From: Rosettibacter primus
GTDB taxonomy: Bacteria; Bacteroidota; Ignavibacteria; Ignavibacteriales; Melioribacteraceae
Direction: 5' to 3'
Length of the DNA stretch: 64,000 nt
Assembly: GCF_036860675.1 (NCBI RefSeq)
Contig: NZ_JAYKGK010000001.1
Location: forward strand, 496,001-560,000
The notes beneath the pieces are model-generated. The model did not search any database and had not been told where the DNA came from. It was given only the letters and a program-made list of their open reading frames with translations. The position numbers and the translations under genes are program-made. Positions 8,876 to 18,300 of this stretch are shown piece after piece (positions within the stretch are counted from its first letter, which is position 1; each line of letters starts with the position of its first letter).

Positions 8876-9859
8876 TTACTTTGATGGAGTAAACCTTATA
8901 ACATTGTTCCTTATTGGTTTCAATGTTTTCAAATAATCATATATTGCACCTAAATCTGCATTTGTCATTCCTGCATACATAGTCCAGGGCATTGGTGTAT
9001 TAAAATCTTTAGGTCCAACAGAAGGAATAACATTACTATCAGGCTCCATCATTTTAAAACGTTTGATAAATTGTTCTCTTGTCCATAATCCAATACCAGT
9101 TTCTTTATCTGGTGTAATATTTGCAGATTTAATTTTTCCGGATGGAAAATTAAATTCAAATCCCCCTGCAAAAGCTTTTTCAATTACTGGTTCCCCTTTT
9201 ACCATTTCAGTATGGCAATGGACACAACCAGCAATTGTTACAAGATATTTTCCATATTCTATTGTATTATTTTTATCTGGTTCTGAAGATGGATTATATG
9301 ATTTAGGTGGAATAGTTTTTACTAAAAAATTTACAGGAAAATGTAATGACCTTTCAGGCACTTCATTTTTAATTGGTTCCAATGAACGAATATAAACTAT
9401 AATTGAATACAAATCTTCTTCTGTTAATTTATTGTAACCCATGTAAGGCATCAAAGGAAATAAAGCTTCTGATTCTTTTGTTACACCATTAGTAATCACT
9501 CTCATTAATTCACCATCTGAATATCTACTAATGTTATACGGAGTTATATTTTTAGAATAAATCACCCCTGGTACACCAGCAAAATTTTCATCAAAAATTT
9601 CTCCACCCATACCTAATGTATTTGGCTTAACCGGTCCGGAATACTTCGTCCAATCTCTAATTGAATGACAATCTATACAGACAGTCACATGATTTGCAAG
9701 GTATTTTCCTCTTTCCAATCTGGCTTCCGAAAATTCAATCTTTTTATTGGAAGGTAAATCTACTTTGGGATATGTTGAGTTAAAGTAAATTAGAAAAATG
9801 ATAAAAATGAAAACCACCCCAATAATAGTATATAAAGTAATTTTAAAAAATTTATTCAT
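8876..9859 (-). CDS. Membrane-anchored dihaem cytochrome c
   Basis: This 327-residue protein begins with one hydrophobic helix (about residues 6-26) that probably stays as a membrane anchor, leaving the rest in the periplasm. Two class I cytochrome c domains follow. Each starts with an RGKYLAN or YGKYLVT helix and a haem site (CIDCH near residue 62, CVHCH near 214), and each carries a possible Met axial ligand in a later loop (LFPLMPYMGYN; PMPWTMYAGM). The pair resembles the dihaem subunits that accept electrons from dehydrogenases, but no dehydrogenase is adjacent. No operon partner is evident: the gaps are 170 bases downstream and 650 bases upstream. Confidence 0.85.
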   Translation of the reverse strand: MNKFFKITLYTIIGVVFIFIIFLIYFNSTYPKVDLPSNKKIEFSEARLERGKYLANHVTVCIDCHSIRDWTKYSGPVKPNTLGMGGEIFDENFAGVPGVIYSKNITPYNISRYSDGELMRVITNGVTKESEALFPLMPYMGYNKLTEEDLYSIIVYIRSLEPIKNEVPERSLHFPVNFLVKTIPPKSYNPSSEPDKNNTIEYGKYLVTIAGCVHCHTEMVKGEPVIEKAFAGGFEFNFPSGKIKSANITPDKETGIGLWTREQFIKRFKMMEPDSNVIPSVGPKDFNTPMPWTMYAGMTNADLGAIYDYLKTLKPIRNNVIRFTPSK

Positions 9860-10178
9860 TGTTTTTCCTTTCGTTTTAATAATTATTGATAAAAATAATG
9901 TTTGAATAATAAAGGCAATATAAAAAGTTGTATCCGCTAAAATTCAGCTTTTATAATTGAAGATATTATTCGGGAAGAAATTTATAATTAAGAAAAAATT
10001 AATAAACACTAAGTTTTATAGAATGCAACTTTTTAAAATATTATTCTTAATTCAATATCTTCAAAAATTATTTTTAATGCAATTAAAAAATATTTTTATA
10101 GATATTGATGTATTAACTTCTTGAATAATAACCTTAACTTTTGAAAACTTGCTTTTAATTCACCAATGGGTGGATAGG
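9860..10178. other. Gene-free AT-rich spacer upstream of the dihaem cytochrome
   Basis: No coding frame or structured element was recognised. It should contain the promoter of the dihaem cytochrome gene, but no box could be assigned with confidence. Confidence 0.45.
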
Positions 10179-10179
10179 T

Positions 10180-10266
10180 ATGTCAAAGAAAATAATTGTT
10201 CTAAATGAATCCCCTCGGGAAAAACAAATTAAAACCAATACAGCTGCTTATTCTTTATTTGCCTAA
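10180..10266 (+). CDS. Possible 28-residue small protein
   Basis: An ATG at 10180 preceded by a purine-rich GGGTGGATAGG site opens a 28-codon frame (MSKKIIVLNESPREKQIKTN onward) ending in TAA at 10264-10266. The peptide is basic and soluble, with no transmembrane or cysteine motif. It lies in a 650-base gap, with the palindromic repeat 85 bases downstream. No family is recognised; it could be chance or the first codons of a lost gene. Only the ribosome site and plausible amino-acid content support it. Confidence 0.22.
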   Translation: MSKKIIVLNESPREKQIKTNTAAYSLFA

Positions 10267-10350
10267 ATATGTGTAATTAATAATTGAAAATCCAAATTCT
10301 TCTCCACAACATTGCTTTATCTCCCTTCATGTTCGGAAGTTGTTTGATAA

Positions 10351-10432
10351 TTGTAAAATGAAATTTATTTTTGCTAAAAAATATTGAAAAAATTATTTCT
10401 CGTAATCAGCAAGATAAATCTCGCATTACAAT
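10351..10432. repeat. Imperfect inverted repeat, copy A of a dispersed element
   Basis: The left arm (10351-10369, TTGTAAAATGAAATTTATT) pairs imperfectly with the right arm (10414-10432, ATAAATCTCGCATTACAA). A second copy with the same arms and the shared internal word GCTAAAA is at 25897-25963. TTGTAA/TTACAA ends with a size of about 70-80 bases suggest a MITE-like or REP-like mobile hairpin. Confidence 0.6.
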
Positions 10433-10510
10433 TAATATTTTTAAACATTTTAATCTACCAAATACTTTATTAAAAAAATTAGTTGTTCAAACATTGCCTA
10501 TTAGAAATAA

Positions 10511-11098
10511 TCAATGAGCTAATACTCCTCCGAAAAATCCTGTTACTAAGACCAAAGTAATTGTTATCAATGATATAATCAGAGATATTTTTTTATACTT
10601 AACAGACAATAATGATATAAGCCACGCAAAAATTGAAATTGCAGAAAAGGTTCCTAACAGTTCATGTGTTTCTGCAACCCACATCTTATTTGTATTTTCA
10701 AAAGCTGTCTTTTGTGCTTCCCCTGTAAAATATGCACCAACAGCCGATAAAAAAGTCAAAAGAATTAATGCAAAAACTGCTTTTCTGTATCTTTCATCTT
10801 TCAGATAAAAGAACATTAGTAAAAAAGCTCCTGCGGAAAGTGCTATCGGAAAATGAACAATTTTATTATGTAAATGTTCAAACATTGCTTCGACAGGTTT
10901 AAGAACAAATTCTGGTTCTTTCTTTTCAGCCAATTCTTGTTTATTAACTATTTTATTCGTTGGCTTACCATTTACTGCAATTGTATCCCCATTAACTATA
11001 GTTACAGTATCGGGTTTTGTTTTTTCTTTATGACCTTCGTGGGCATAAATTGCAACAGTGATTAATAAAAAGATTAAAATGATAATTATTTTCTTCAT
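10511..11098 (-). CDS. DUF2231-like membrane protein with His-rich N-terminus
   Basis: A 195-residue membrane protein, last in the metal operon. A signal-type helix (residues 1-18, ending IYAHEGHKE) leads to a polar, probably periplasmic stretch of about 60 residues. Four transmembrane helices follow; the first carries HNKIVHFPIALSAGAF, the conserved His-x-HFPIAL signature of DUF2231. The HEGHKE sequence and the two His of the signature could bind metal or haem, but no function is established. I chose the ATG at 11098 (AGGAAAAT upstream) over a start at 11158, which would add a 20-residue extension ahead of the signal helix and overlap the ATPase gene. Confidence 0.75.
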   Translation of the reverse strand: MKKIIIILIFLLITVAIYAHEGHKEKTKPDTVTIVNGDTIAVNGKPTNKIVNKQELAEKKEPEFVLKPVEAMFEHLHNKIVHFPIALSAGAFLLMFFYLKDERYRKAVFALILLTFLSAVGAYFTGEAQKTAFENTNKMWVAETHELLGTFSAISIFAWLISLLSVKYKKISLIISLITITLVLVTGFFGGVLAH

Positions 11099-11154
11099 CG
11101 ATTTTCCTGAAAAATTTTTTATATAATTAATTATACTTAGTAAATAATTACCAT

Positions 11155-11877
11155 TCACCTAATCGGATTAATCGAATGGACAATTTCCATTTCAATCGGC
11201 ATATAATCGGCTTTAATAATTTTACCATCTGACAACTCAATTCTTCTATTAGCATATTTGATAAATTCCTTGTTGTGAGTAGCGACTACAATTGTTTTGC
11301 CTTCGTTGTTTAATTCTGTAAAAATATTCATAATATAATTGCTGGTTTTAGAATCCAGATTGCCGGTTGGTTCGTCGGCTAAGATTATCAAAGGGTCATT
11401 AACGAGAGCACGTGCAATTGCGACTCTTTGCTGTTCACCACCACTCAATTCATTTATAAGCCTTTTTGATTTGTCAGCCAATTTCACTTTTGTTAACAAC
11501 GAAAAAACAATTTCTCTTTTTTCGGTTTTTGTGTATCCAGATATAGCTAAAGGCAGCATTACATTTTCTTCTACTGTTAGATAGGGAATCAATTGAAAAT
11601 TTTGAAAAATAAATCCAATATATTCTCTTCTAAAATCAGCTCTTTGTTTTGAATTAAGTTTATAGAGATTAATTTCATCAACAATAATTTCTCCTGATGT
11701 AGGTTTATTTAATCCACCCAATATCGTAAGCAGAGTACTTTTACCAGAACCCGATTGACCAAGCAGCATCACAAAATCATTTCCCTCAATATTTAACGAT
11801 ACATCATTTACAGCATATACTTTTTCTGTTCCGGTCTGATATTCTTTAATAAGATTTTTTATTTCAATAAAGCTCAT
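11155..11877 (-). CDS. ABC transporter ATPase, MacB/LolD type
   Basis: A 240-residue cytoplasmic ATPase that would power the permease encoded just upstream. All standard motifs are present: Walker A GQSGSGKST, Q-loop FQNFQLIPYLTVEENV, signature LSGGEQQRVAIARALVNDP, Walker B ILADEPTGNLDS and switch His VVATHN. The NPLIIL-like spacing and the LTVEEN segment are those of the MacB/LolD/FtsE class that works with FtsX-type permeases rather than solute importers. It starts 17 bases after the permease stop. In Cj1658-1665-like iron systems an ATPase of this class accompanies a DUF2318 protein and FtsX-type permeases, as here. Confidence 0.92.
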   Translation of the reverse strand: MSFIEIKNLIKEYQTGTEKVYAVNDVSLNIEGNDFVMLLGQSGSGKSTLLTILGGLNKPTSGEIIVDEINLYKLNSKQRADFRREYIGFIFQNFQLIPYLTVEENVMLPLAISGYTKTEKREIVFSLLTKVKLADKSKRLINELSGGEQQRVAIARALVNDPLIILADEPTGNLDSKTSNYIMNIFTELNNEGKTIVVATHNKEFIKYANRRIELSDGKIIKADYMPIEMEIVHSINPIR

Positions 11878-11893
11878 AAATTATTCCTAATTT

Positions 11894-13054
11894 TTATAAT
11901 GCTCTAAATGCAGTTGTTGGGTCTAACTGCGTAGCTCTAAAAGCAGGATATATTCCTGCCATGAAACCTATGAGTAAAGAAAATCCTGCTGAAAAGAAAA
12001 TCAATCCAAATTCATAATTGATTTTTATATTCTCATCCATTGTAAGAAGCGGAACAATAAACTTTGAACCAATAATCCCTAAAATAAACCCTAACAGCCC
12101 GGCAAATAAACTTGCAATTAGTACCTCAAGTAATATGATTTTCATTATGTGAGTTCTTCTAAAACCAAGAGCTTGAAAAATTCCAATCTCCTTTGTTCGT
12201 TCATTTACAGAAGCATTCACATTAGTAAAAACAATCAGCATACTTATAATTAGAATTACTGCAGATATACCAAAAGAAAAATGTTCAAAGCGATGCACAG
12301 CTGTCATTTTCGATTCGATAGTCTGTTTGATTGGTGTGACATTTGCATTTGGCAGCACCTTAGATGTCTGCCTTACAATTTCTTCAATAGGACAATCATA
12401 ACATAATGCTGCAACTTCAATAAGACTGATTTTATCTTTTTTATTGAATAATTGCTGCACTGTTTTTATTGGCATAAATATCATCGCATCATCTTGAGAA
12501 CCAGTCTCTTCAATAAATCCTGCAACAATAAAAAAATGGCCTGCAACTTGAATCTTATCATTTAATCTAATTGATAATTTTTCCATAGCTTTAGATCCCA
12601 CTAAAATCTCATTATCCGATGAAGGAATTTTCCCATAAATTTTCCACCACTTTTTAAGACGCACTTCTTCTTTCATGTCTATGCCGGTAATTATAATTTT
12701 CTTGCCATTAATTTCTTCAAGAACAAACAACTTGGGCGCTATTATGCTGATATTTTTCCTGTTCTTTATAGTCCTTATCTTATCTATATCATCATTTTTT
12801 AATTCATATAATTCATACGTTGTGCTATTGACAGAAATACCTGCATAATTGAAAGAAAGCTCGCCTGATTTTGGTGTAATAATAATATTAGCTCCAAACT
12901 CATCAAGAAGAGATGCAACGTTCGAATTAACATTTTTACTTACTGTAAAGAGCATAACAACCGAAGAAACCGACAGCATTAAGCCGGTTAATAGAAAAAA
13001 TGTTTTTGCTTTTTTTCTTCTTAAACTTTGTAAAGATATTGTGTATATCTTCAT
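11894..13054 (-). CDS. FtsX/MacB-type ABC permease
   Basis: A 386-residue inner-membrane subunit of the MacB architecture: transmembrane helix 1 (about residues 15-38), a periplasmic domain (about 40-255) and three helices near the C-terminus (FGISAVILIISMLIVF; ILLEVLIASLFAGLLG; GLIFFSAGFSLLIGFMAG), with the NERTKEIGIFQALG coupling segment and a final YPAFRATQLDPTTAFRAL typical of FtsX permeases. The periplasmic domain has an unusual ALCYDCPIEE stretch whose two Cys could bind metal. I chose ATG at 13054, with a GGAAAAGAAGAG site upstream, over a TTG at 13075. Only one permease is present, so it probably works as a homodimer. Confidence 0.9.
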   Translation of the reverse strand: MKIYTISLQSLRRKKAKTFFLLTGLMLSVSSVVMLFTVSKNVNSNVASLLDEFGANIIITPKSGELSFNYAGISVNSTTYELYELKNDDIDKIRTIKNRKNISIIAPKLFVLEEINGKKIIITGIDMKEEVRLKKWWKIYGKIPSSDNEILVGSKAMEKLSIRLNDKIQVAGHFFIVAGFIEETGSQDDAMIFMPIKTVQQLFNKKDKISLIEVAALCYDCPIEEIVRQTSKVLPNANVTPIKQTIESKMTAVHRFEHFSFGISAVILIISMLIVFTNVNASVNERTKEIGIFQALGFRRTHIMKIILLEVLIASLFAGLLGFILGIIGSKFIVPLLTMDENIKINYEFGLIFFSAGFSLLIGFMAGIYPAFRATQLDPTTAFRAL

Positions 13055-13056
13055 AA

Positions 13057-13725
13057 TTAAACTCTTCTTTTCCAATTAGTTACTAGATATTCATCAATTT
13101 GAATCTCATTACCCACAACTTTACTTGGAATTGGATCAGGCGGGTATCTTCCGCATGAACCGCTTACAGCATTTAAATCATTTAGATTCCATGTAGTGCC
13201 GCATGAATTACAAATTAAATTATTCCCCTCAATATGAAATTCGGTTGAGTTACATGGTTCGCACATACTAATTGCAGTAACAACTTTTCCATCTTCTGTT
13301 AGATATGCAAGTATTGGAACTGCAGATTCATTATTGCCTACTACTTGAAAACGAACAAACTTCTTTTCTTTTATTAAATTTAGAGGAAGAATAATTTTAT
13401 TGTTTTTTGTAAAAGTTATTGTATATGCGTGGTCATATCGAGTCGGAGGATAACTTACATTATCTGCAACTTTAGGCTGCTTCTCAATTATTTCAAGTTC
13501 CTTCGAGGGCTGAGACTTTAGATAATAAAATATAGCCCCGACAAATATTATTAAGATAACTAAAATATATAAATTATTTTTGCCGTGATTATTTCTATAA
13601 TTTATAACTCGCTCTTTTTTAGAATGACTTTTATTACCACTTACTTTATTGCCGCAATTCGGGCAATAAATCGCAGCTTCAATAAGTTTATGACCACAGC
13701 TTGGGCAGTATAATATTTTAGCCAT
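13057..13725 (-). CDS. DUF2318 protein with N-terminal zinc ribbon
   Basis: This 222-residue protein starts with a zinc ribbon (CPSCGHKL then CPNCGNKV, residues 7-27), followed by a basic linker, one transmembrane helix (about 52-68) and a periplasmic DUF2318 domain containing MCEPCNSTEF, CNSCGTTWNL and SCGRYPPDPIPS. DUF2318 is the domain of FtrD-like and Cj1660-like proteins found with Ftr1/P19 iron transporters, where its cysteines are thought to hold metal or Fe-S. The zinc ribbon on the cytoplasmic side is an unusual addition. Its stop is 3 bases before the permease start, which strongly suggests a joint function with the ABC pair. Confidence 0.83.
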   Translation of the reverse strand: MAKILYCPSCGHKLIEAAIYCPNCGNKVSGNKSHSKKERVINYRNNHGKNNLYILVILIIFVGAIFYYLKSQPSKELEIIEKQPKVADNVSYPPTRYDHAYTITFTKNNKIILPLNLIKEKKFVRFQVVGNNESAVPILAYLTEDGKVVTAISMCEPCNSTEFHIEGNNLICNSCGTTWNLNDLNAVSGSCGRYPPDPIPSKVVGNEIQIDEYLVTNWKRRV

Positions 13726-13733
13726 AATTCACC

Positions 13734-14708
13734 TTATATTTTTTTCCCGCCATATTTACTATTAACTAATTCAATTACTTGGTTTACAGTGTATCTATTT
13801 TCAGAAATTTTTTCATCAATAAATCTTTTTACTTCATTAGCACCATTAGGATGGGTACAATTGCAATCTTTTAATTCATCAATAGTGCATTTACCGCAAG
13901 GACAATTAAACTGCAAATAAATTGCATCTTTATCGGAAACGGCTGCTATTTTGTCCAGACTAATATTATTGTTTAGTACAACATTATCAGGTTTAATTAT
14001 TTGTTTGGTTTCAAATATTTTTGATTTGTCAATACCTTTTACCTCCGAAGCATACTGAGATTTTAAGAAACCATATTTGTTTGCAACAGCAAGTAATATA
14101 TCTTCTCGTTTTTGATTAGTTGCAACATAATCTCTAATAAACTGTCTTTCTTCAACGGCTCTCGGGCAGGTACATTTTTCCAATGATTCTTCGCCGCAGG
14201 TGCCACAGGAACAAGCAAACTTAGAAGCGATTTCATAAACCTGTGCTTCTACTGCAGGATTAGAGCTTTTTACCTCGAATACTTTTTGTTCATATAAATT
14301 TTTCTTATCTAATTGTGAGTCGATTATAACATAGACAAGATAAGAGATTATAAAAATAACTATCGAAACAAGTAATGGCTTAAAATTCAACTTCTTTTCC
14401 GGCAGATGTTTTTGACTTGTCAAACGAGTTCGATTATTGACAATATTATAATGCTTACTTTTCTTTTTCTTATGTGGCTTGTTGTATCTTAATTGTTGAT
14501 TAGCAGAACTTTCTTCCAAATTTTTGCTACTCGGAGATTTCAAGTTTTCACCACAAGAAGTACAATAATTATTTGTGAGCTCATTAACTGCTCCACAAGA
14601 CTCACAAATAATTTCTCCCGAGTGTTCATTTTTATCTAAACGATTGCCGCAGTTTATGCAAAAGTTATTTTCGATATTATTATCAAAACCACACTTAATA
14701 CATTTCAT
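13734..14708 (-). CDS. Double zinc-ribbon membrane protein with two CcmH-like Cys domains
   Basis: A 324-residue protein with a symmetrical layout. Two cytoplasmic zinc ribbons (CIKCGFDN/FCINCGNR; CESCGAVN/YCTSCGEN, residues 1-55) are followed by a Ser/Lys-rich linker, one transmembrane helix (about 122-142) and two periplasmic cysteine-rich units: FACSCGTCGEESLEKCTC near residue 170 and FNCPCGKCTIDELKDCNC near 270. Each unit is followed by an R-x-F/I helix and a GY-type loop, recalling the CcmH/NrfF fold but with extra Cys. A metal or thiol-handling role next to DUF2318 is inferred. I chose ATG at 14708 because GTGAGG, the alternative GTG start, is better read as its ribosome site. It shares the zinc-ribbon-plus-helix plan with its neighbour. 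Confidence 0.7.
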   Translation of the reverse strand: MKCIKCGFDNNIENNFCINCGNRLDKNEHSGEIICESCGAVNELTNNYCTSCGENLKSPSSKNLEESSANQQLRYNKPHKKKKSKHYNIVNNRTRLTSQKHLPEKKLNFKPLLVSIVIFIISYLVYVIIDSQLDKKNLYEQKVFEVKSSNPAVEAQVYEIASKFACSCGTCGEESLEKCTCPRAVEERQFIRDYVATNQKREDILLAVANKYGFLKSQYASEVKGIDKSKIFETKQIIKPDNVVLNNNISLDKIAAVSDKDAIYLQFNCPCGKCTIDELKDCNCTHPNGANEVKRFIDEKISENRYTVNQVIELVNSKYGGKKI

Positions 14709-14728
14709 AATCAACCTCACTTATTAAC

Positions 14729-14759
14729 GAATGCTGTCAACATAAAGCTGACAGCATTC
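14729..14759 (-). terminator. Hairpin between the small metal-binding gene and the zinc-ribbon gene
   Basis: GAATGCTGTCA (14729-14739) pairs perfectly with TGACAGCATTC (14749-14759) around a 9-base loop. It lies 20 bases before the GTGAGG ribosome site of the downstream gene and has no T-run, so it could attenuate or process the operon transcript rather than end it. Confidence 0.55.
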
Positions 14760-14770
14760 ATCTATATAAA

Positions 14771-14795
14771 GTAGAGCAGATTATTTCTGCTCTAC
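14771..14795 (-). terminator. Hairpin spanning a stop codon
   Basis: GTAGAGCAGA (14771-14780) pairs with TCTGCTCTAC (14786-14795), placing the TAA stop of the upstream gene (14783-14781) in the loop. On the minus strand it is followed by TTTATATAG, so it could be a weak intrinsic terminator. Confidence 0.5.
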
Positions 14796-15236
14796 GCCAT
14801 TTTTAACCTTAAAATTATGTTTGAGTAAATTTTCTTTTGCCTGCTGAAGAGTTACCTCTTTTAGATTCATTCCGCATAACGGGCATTCACCGGGTTTATC
14901 GGAAATTACATTCCAATCCATTTGGTCTTGAAAAACTTTTCCGTCTTTATTTTCATCAATTGCATTCAAATCGATTTCACCTTCTCTAATTAAAGGGGAT
15001 TTCTTCCCTTCAGTCATTTTATGTTCTCCATTCATCATTTGATAAGTTGAGTCTTTCATCATTTTCATATCGTGCATATGATGCTGGCTTGATGAATCGT
15101 GCATCATTTGATGACTGTGTTTCATAGTTTTGTGTTTATTTTTAGAAGTGTCTTTTTTCACTTGTGCTAATAAAGTGGCACTAGTTAGCAGTACAATTAC
15201 TATTAATAAATTTCTAAAGATTTTTATTGCTTTCAT
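14781..15236 (-). CDS. Exported His/Met-rich heavy-metal-binding protein
   Basis: A 151-residue exported protein. The signal peptide (residues 1-25, ending LLAQ) is followed by a His/Met-rich region with repeated HMHDMKMM/HQMMHDSSS segments (residues 35-78), suited to binding Cu(I) or Ag(I). A compact C-terminal domain follows with DENKDGKVFQDQ, an EF-hand-like acidic loop, and CPLCGM, a CxxCGM metal site. The same C-terminal domain, nearly identical in order, ends the CusB-like adaptor at 18717. It lies between the pump and the zinc-ribbon genes and may be a periplasmic carrier doing the job that CusF does elsewhere; that role is inferred. Confidence 0.78.
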   Translation of the reverse strand: MKAIKIFRNLLIVIVLLTSATLLAQVKKDTSKNKHKTMKHSHQMMHDSSSQHHMHDMKMMKDSTYQMMNGEHKMTEGKKSPLIREGEIDLNAIDENKDGKVFQDQMDWNVISDKPGECPLCGMNLKEVTLQQAKENLLKHNFKVKNGVEQK

Positions 15237-15363
15237 TTTCTTTTCCTTTATTTAATAATTTTTTAATTATGATTTATTGCTTATCAGAATTGTAAATCTT
15301 GCTTTATTTTTTTTGCAATTTAAGTTTTACTCAAGTCTTCTTGCTGTCATATAAATTCCTTTT

Positions 15364-18300
15364 TTAAGATTCTAATTCTATTCCTTTTTTCTTTGCTTCT
15401 TTTTTCATTTCCCATGAACGCCAGAGGTAATAAATTACAGGATAAACAGCTAATTCCATCAAAACTGAAGTAACAACACCGCCAATCATAGGTGCTGCAA
15501 TTCGTTTCATTACATCTGCACCAGTTCCGTGACTCCACATAATTGGAATTAACCCAGCAATAATTACAGAAGCAGTCATAATCTTAGGACGTACACGTTT
15601 AACAGCACCATGATGAATGGCTTCTTTAAGTCCTTTCAATCCAGTAAGCAATCCTTTTTCTTTCCATTCTTTAAAAGCAATATCAAGATAAAGTAACATA
15701 ACTACACCAGTCTCTGCATCTAAGCCGGCGAGAGCAATTATTCCAACCCAAACTGCAATACTTAAATTGTAATCGAGTAAATAAAGCAGCCAAAAAGTAC
15801 CAACAAGTGAAAATGGTACTGCAAGAAATACAATAGCTACTTTAGTTAAGGATCGAGTATTGAGATATATAATTACAAAGATTATGAATAAAGTCATCGG
15901 AATTACTAACATCAATCGTTCTTGAGCACGCAGCATATATTCATATTCACCGCTCCAGGTAATATTATAACCAGCAGGCAGTTTAATTTTTTCAGCTACT
16001 ATTTTTTGAGCATTTTTAACATACGTTCCAATATCAATATCTTTTATATCAACGTAGACCCATGCATTAGGACGTGTATCCTCGCTTCTAACAACCATAG
16101 GACCTTTGCGTGGTGTAAAAGTTGCAAGTTGACCAAATGGAACTTGTTCTCCAGTTGGAGTTGGAATTAGAACTCTTTTTAAAGCATCAATATTATCTCG
16201 CAACTCTCTGCTGTAGCGAAGGTTAACAGTATATCTTTCCAATCCTTCTACTGTATTTGTTATAGCCATACCGCCCATTGCAGTTTCAATAACTTTTTGA
16301 ACATCATCAATTGTCAAACCGTATCGTGCGGCTTCTTTTCTATTAATTTCAATATCAATATAATTACCACCGACAGCTCTTTCTGCAAATGCACTTAAAG
16401 TGCCGGGTACCGTTCGCATTACAGCTTCCACCTTTCTACCAATTTCTTGAAGTGTATCCAAATCGGGTCCAGAAATTTTAATTCCGACAGGTGTTTTAAT
16501 TCCAGTGGCGAGCATATCAATCCTTGTTTTAATTGGCATTGTCCATGCATTTGTTACACCCGGGAATTGAATAGCTCTATCCATTTCATCTATAAGTTTT
16601 TTGGGGGTCATCCCTGGGCGCCATTCACTTTCTGGTTTTAACATTATTGTAGTTTCAATCATATCAAGACCAGCTGGGTCTGTTGCAGTTTCTGCACGAC
16701 CAATTTTGCCAAATACATGATGAACTTCTGGAAATTGTTTAATGATTTTATCTGTTTGCTGCAATAATTCTCTAGCCTTTGTAATTGAAATCCCCGGCAT
16801 TGTTGTAGGCATATAAAGTAAATCACCTTCATAGAGCGGCGGCATAAATTCAGAACCAATTTTTTTGAAGGGAATTATTGTTATACCAAGAATAATTAAT
16901 ACAGCAACAATAACAGCTTTGTTGTACTTTATTACAAAATCAACAACAGGATGATATATTTTAATAAGAAATCTATTGATTGGATTTTTTTCTTCTGGCA
17001 TTATTTTACCACGAATCCAATAACCCATAAGTATTGGGACAATTGTAATAGAAAGAATTGCGGCAGCAGCCATTGAATATGTTTTTGTAAATGCCAGTGG
17101 TCTGAACAATCTGCCTTCTTGGGCTTCGAGTGTAAATACTGGAATGAAAGATACAGTTATTACCAGCAGTGAGTAGAATAATGATGGACCAACTTCTTTT
17201 GAAGCATCAATAATCAACTGCCAGCGATTTCTTCTTTCCTCGGGTGGTTTTAGTGCTTCGTGTTCAATATGTTTATGTGCATTTTCAATCATAATAATCG
17301 CAGCATCCACCATTGCACCAATTGCTATTGCAATTCCGCCTAATGACATTATGTTTGCATTAATTCCCTGCCAGCGCATTATTATAAAAGACATTAATAT
17401 TGCCGTGGGCAATGTAAAGACTGCTACAAACGCACTTCTTGCATGCATTAAAAATATTATACAAACCAGAGCTACAATTATTATTTCTTCAATAAGTTTT
17501 TCTTTTAATGTATCAATAGCTCGCTCAATTAATCCCGAACGGTCATATACAGGTTCAATTTTTACATCATCAGGCAACCCTGCTTTCAATTCTTCTATTT
17601 TGTTTTTTACATCTTTAATAACCTTGAGAGCATTTTGTCCATACCTCATTACTATTATTCCGCCAACTACTTCACCTTCACCATTAGCTTCTGCGATTCC
17701 TCTTCTCATTAAAGGACCCAACGTTACATCAGCAACGTCTTTTAAGTAGACAGGTGTATTAGTTCTTTTATCTACCATCAATGGAATATTTTCAACATCC
17801 TCAATTGATTTGATGTAGCCAAGTCCTCTTACCATAAATTCCATTTCACCCATTTCAATTACTTCGCCGCCAACATCGTTATTAGATTTCATTATTGCCA
17901 TTTCTATCATATCAATGGGAATGTTATAGGCAAGAAGTTTTGCAGGGTCGACTGTTACTTGATATTGTTTAACATATCCGCCAATACTTGCTACTTCAGC
18001 TACACCTTCAACAGAAGAAAGTGCATATTTTAGATACCAATCTTGAATCGACCGAAGTTCTTGAAGCGACCTTTTATCAGATGTGAGTTTATATTCATAA
18101 ATCCAGCCGACACCTGTTGCATCCGGACCTAAAGTTGGAACTACCTTGGGAGGAAGTCTTTTTTGTGCATAGTTAAGATATTCTAATACTCTGCTTCTTG
18201 CCCAATAAATATCAGTTCCATCTTCAAAAATTATATAAACTAATGAAAAGCCAAAAAATGAATAACCACGCACTACTTTAGAACCCGGGACGGAGACCAT

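Noticed and set aside
13054..13075. Start of the ABC permease at the upstream TTG
   Set aside because: It overlaps the DUF2318 gene and lacks a ribosome site; ATG 13054 has GGAAAAGAAGAG before it.
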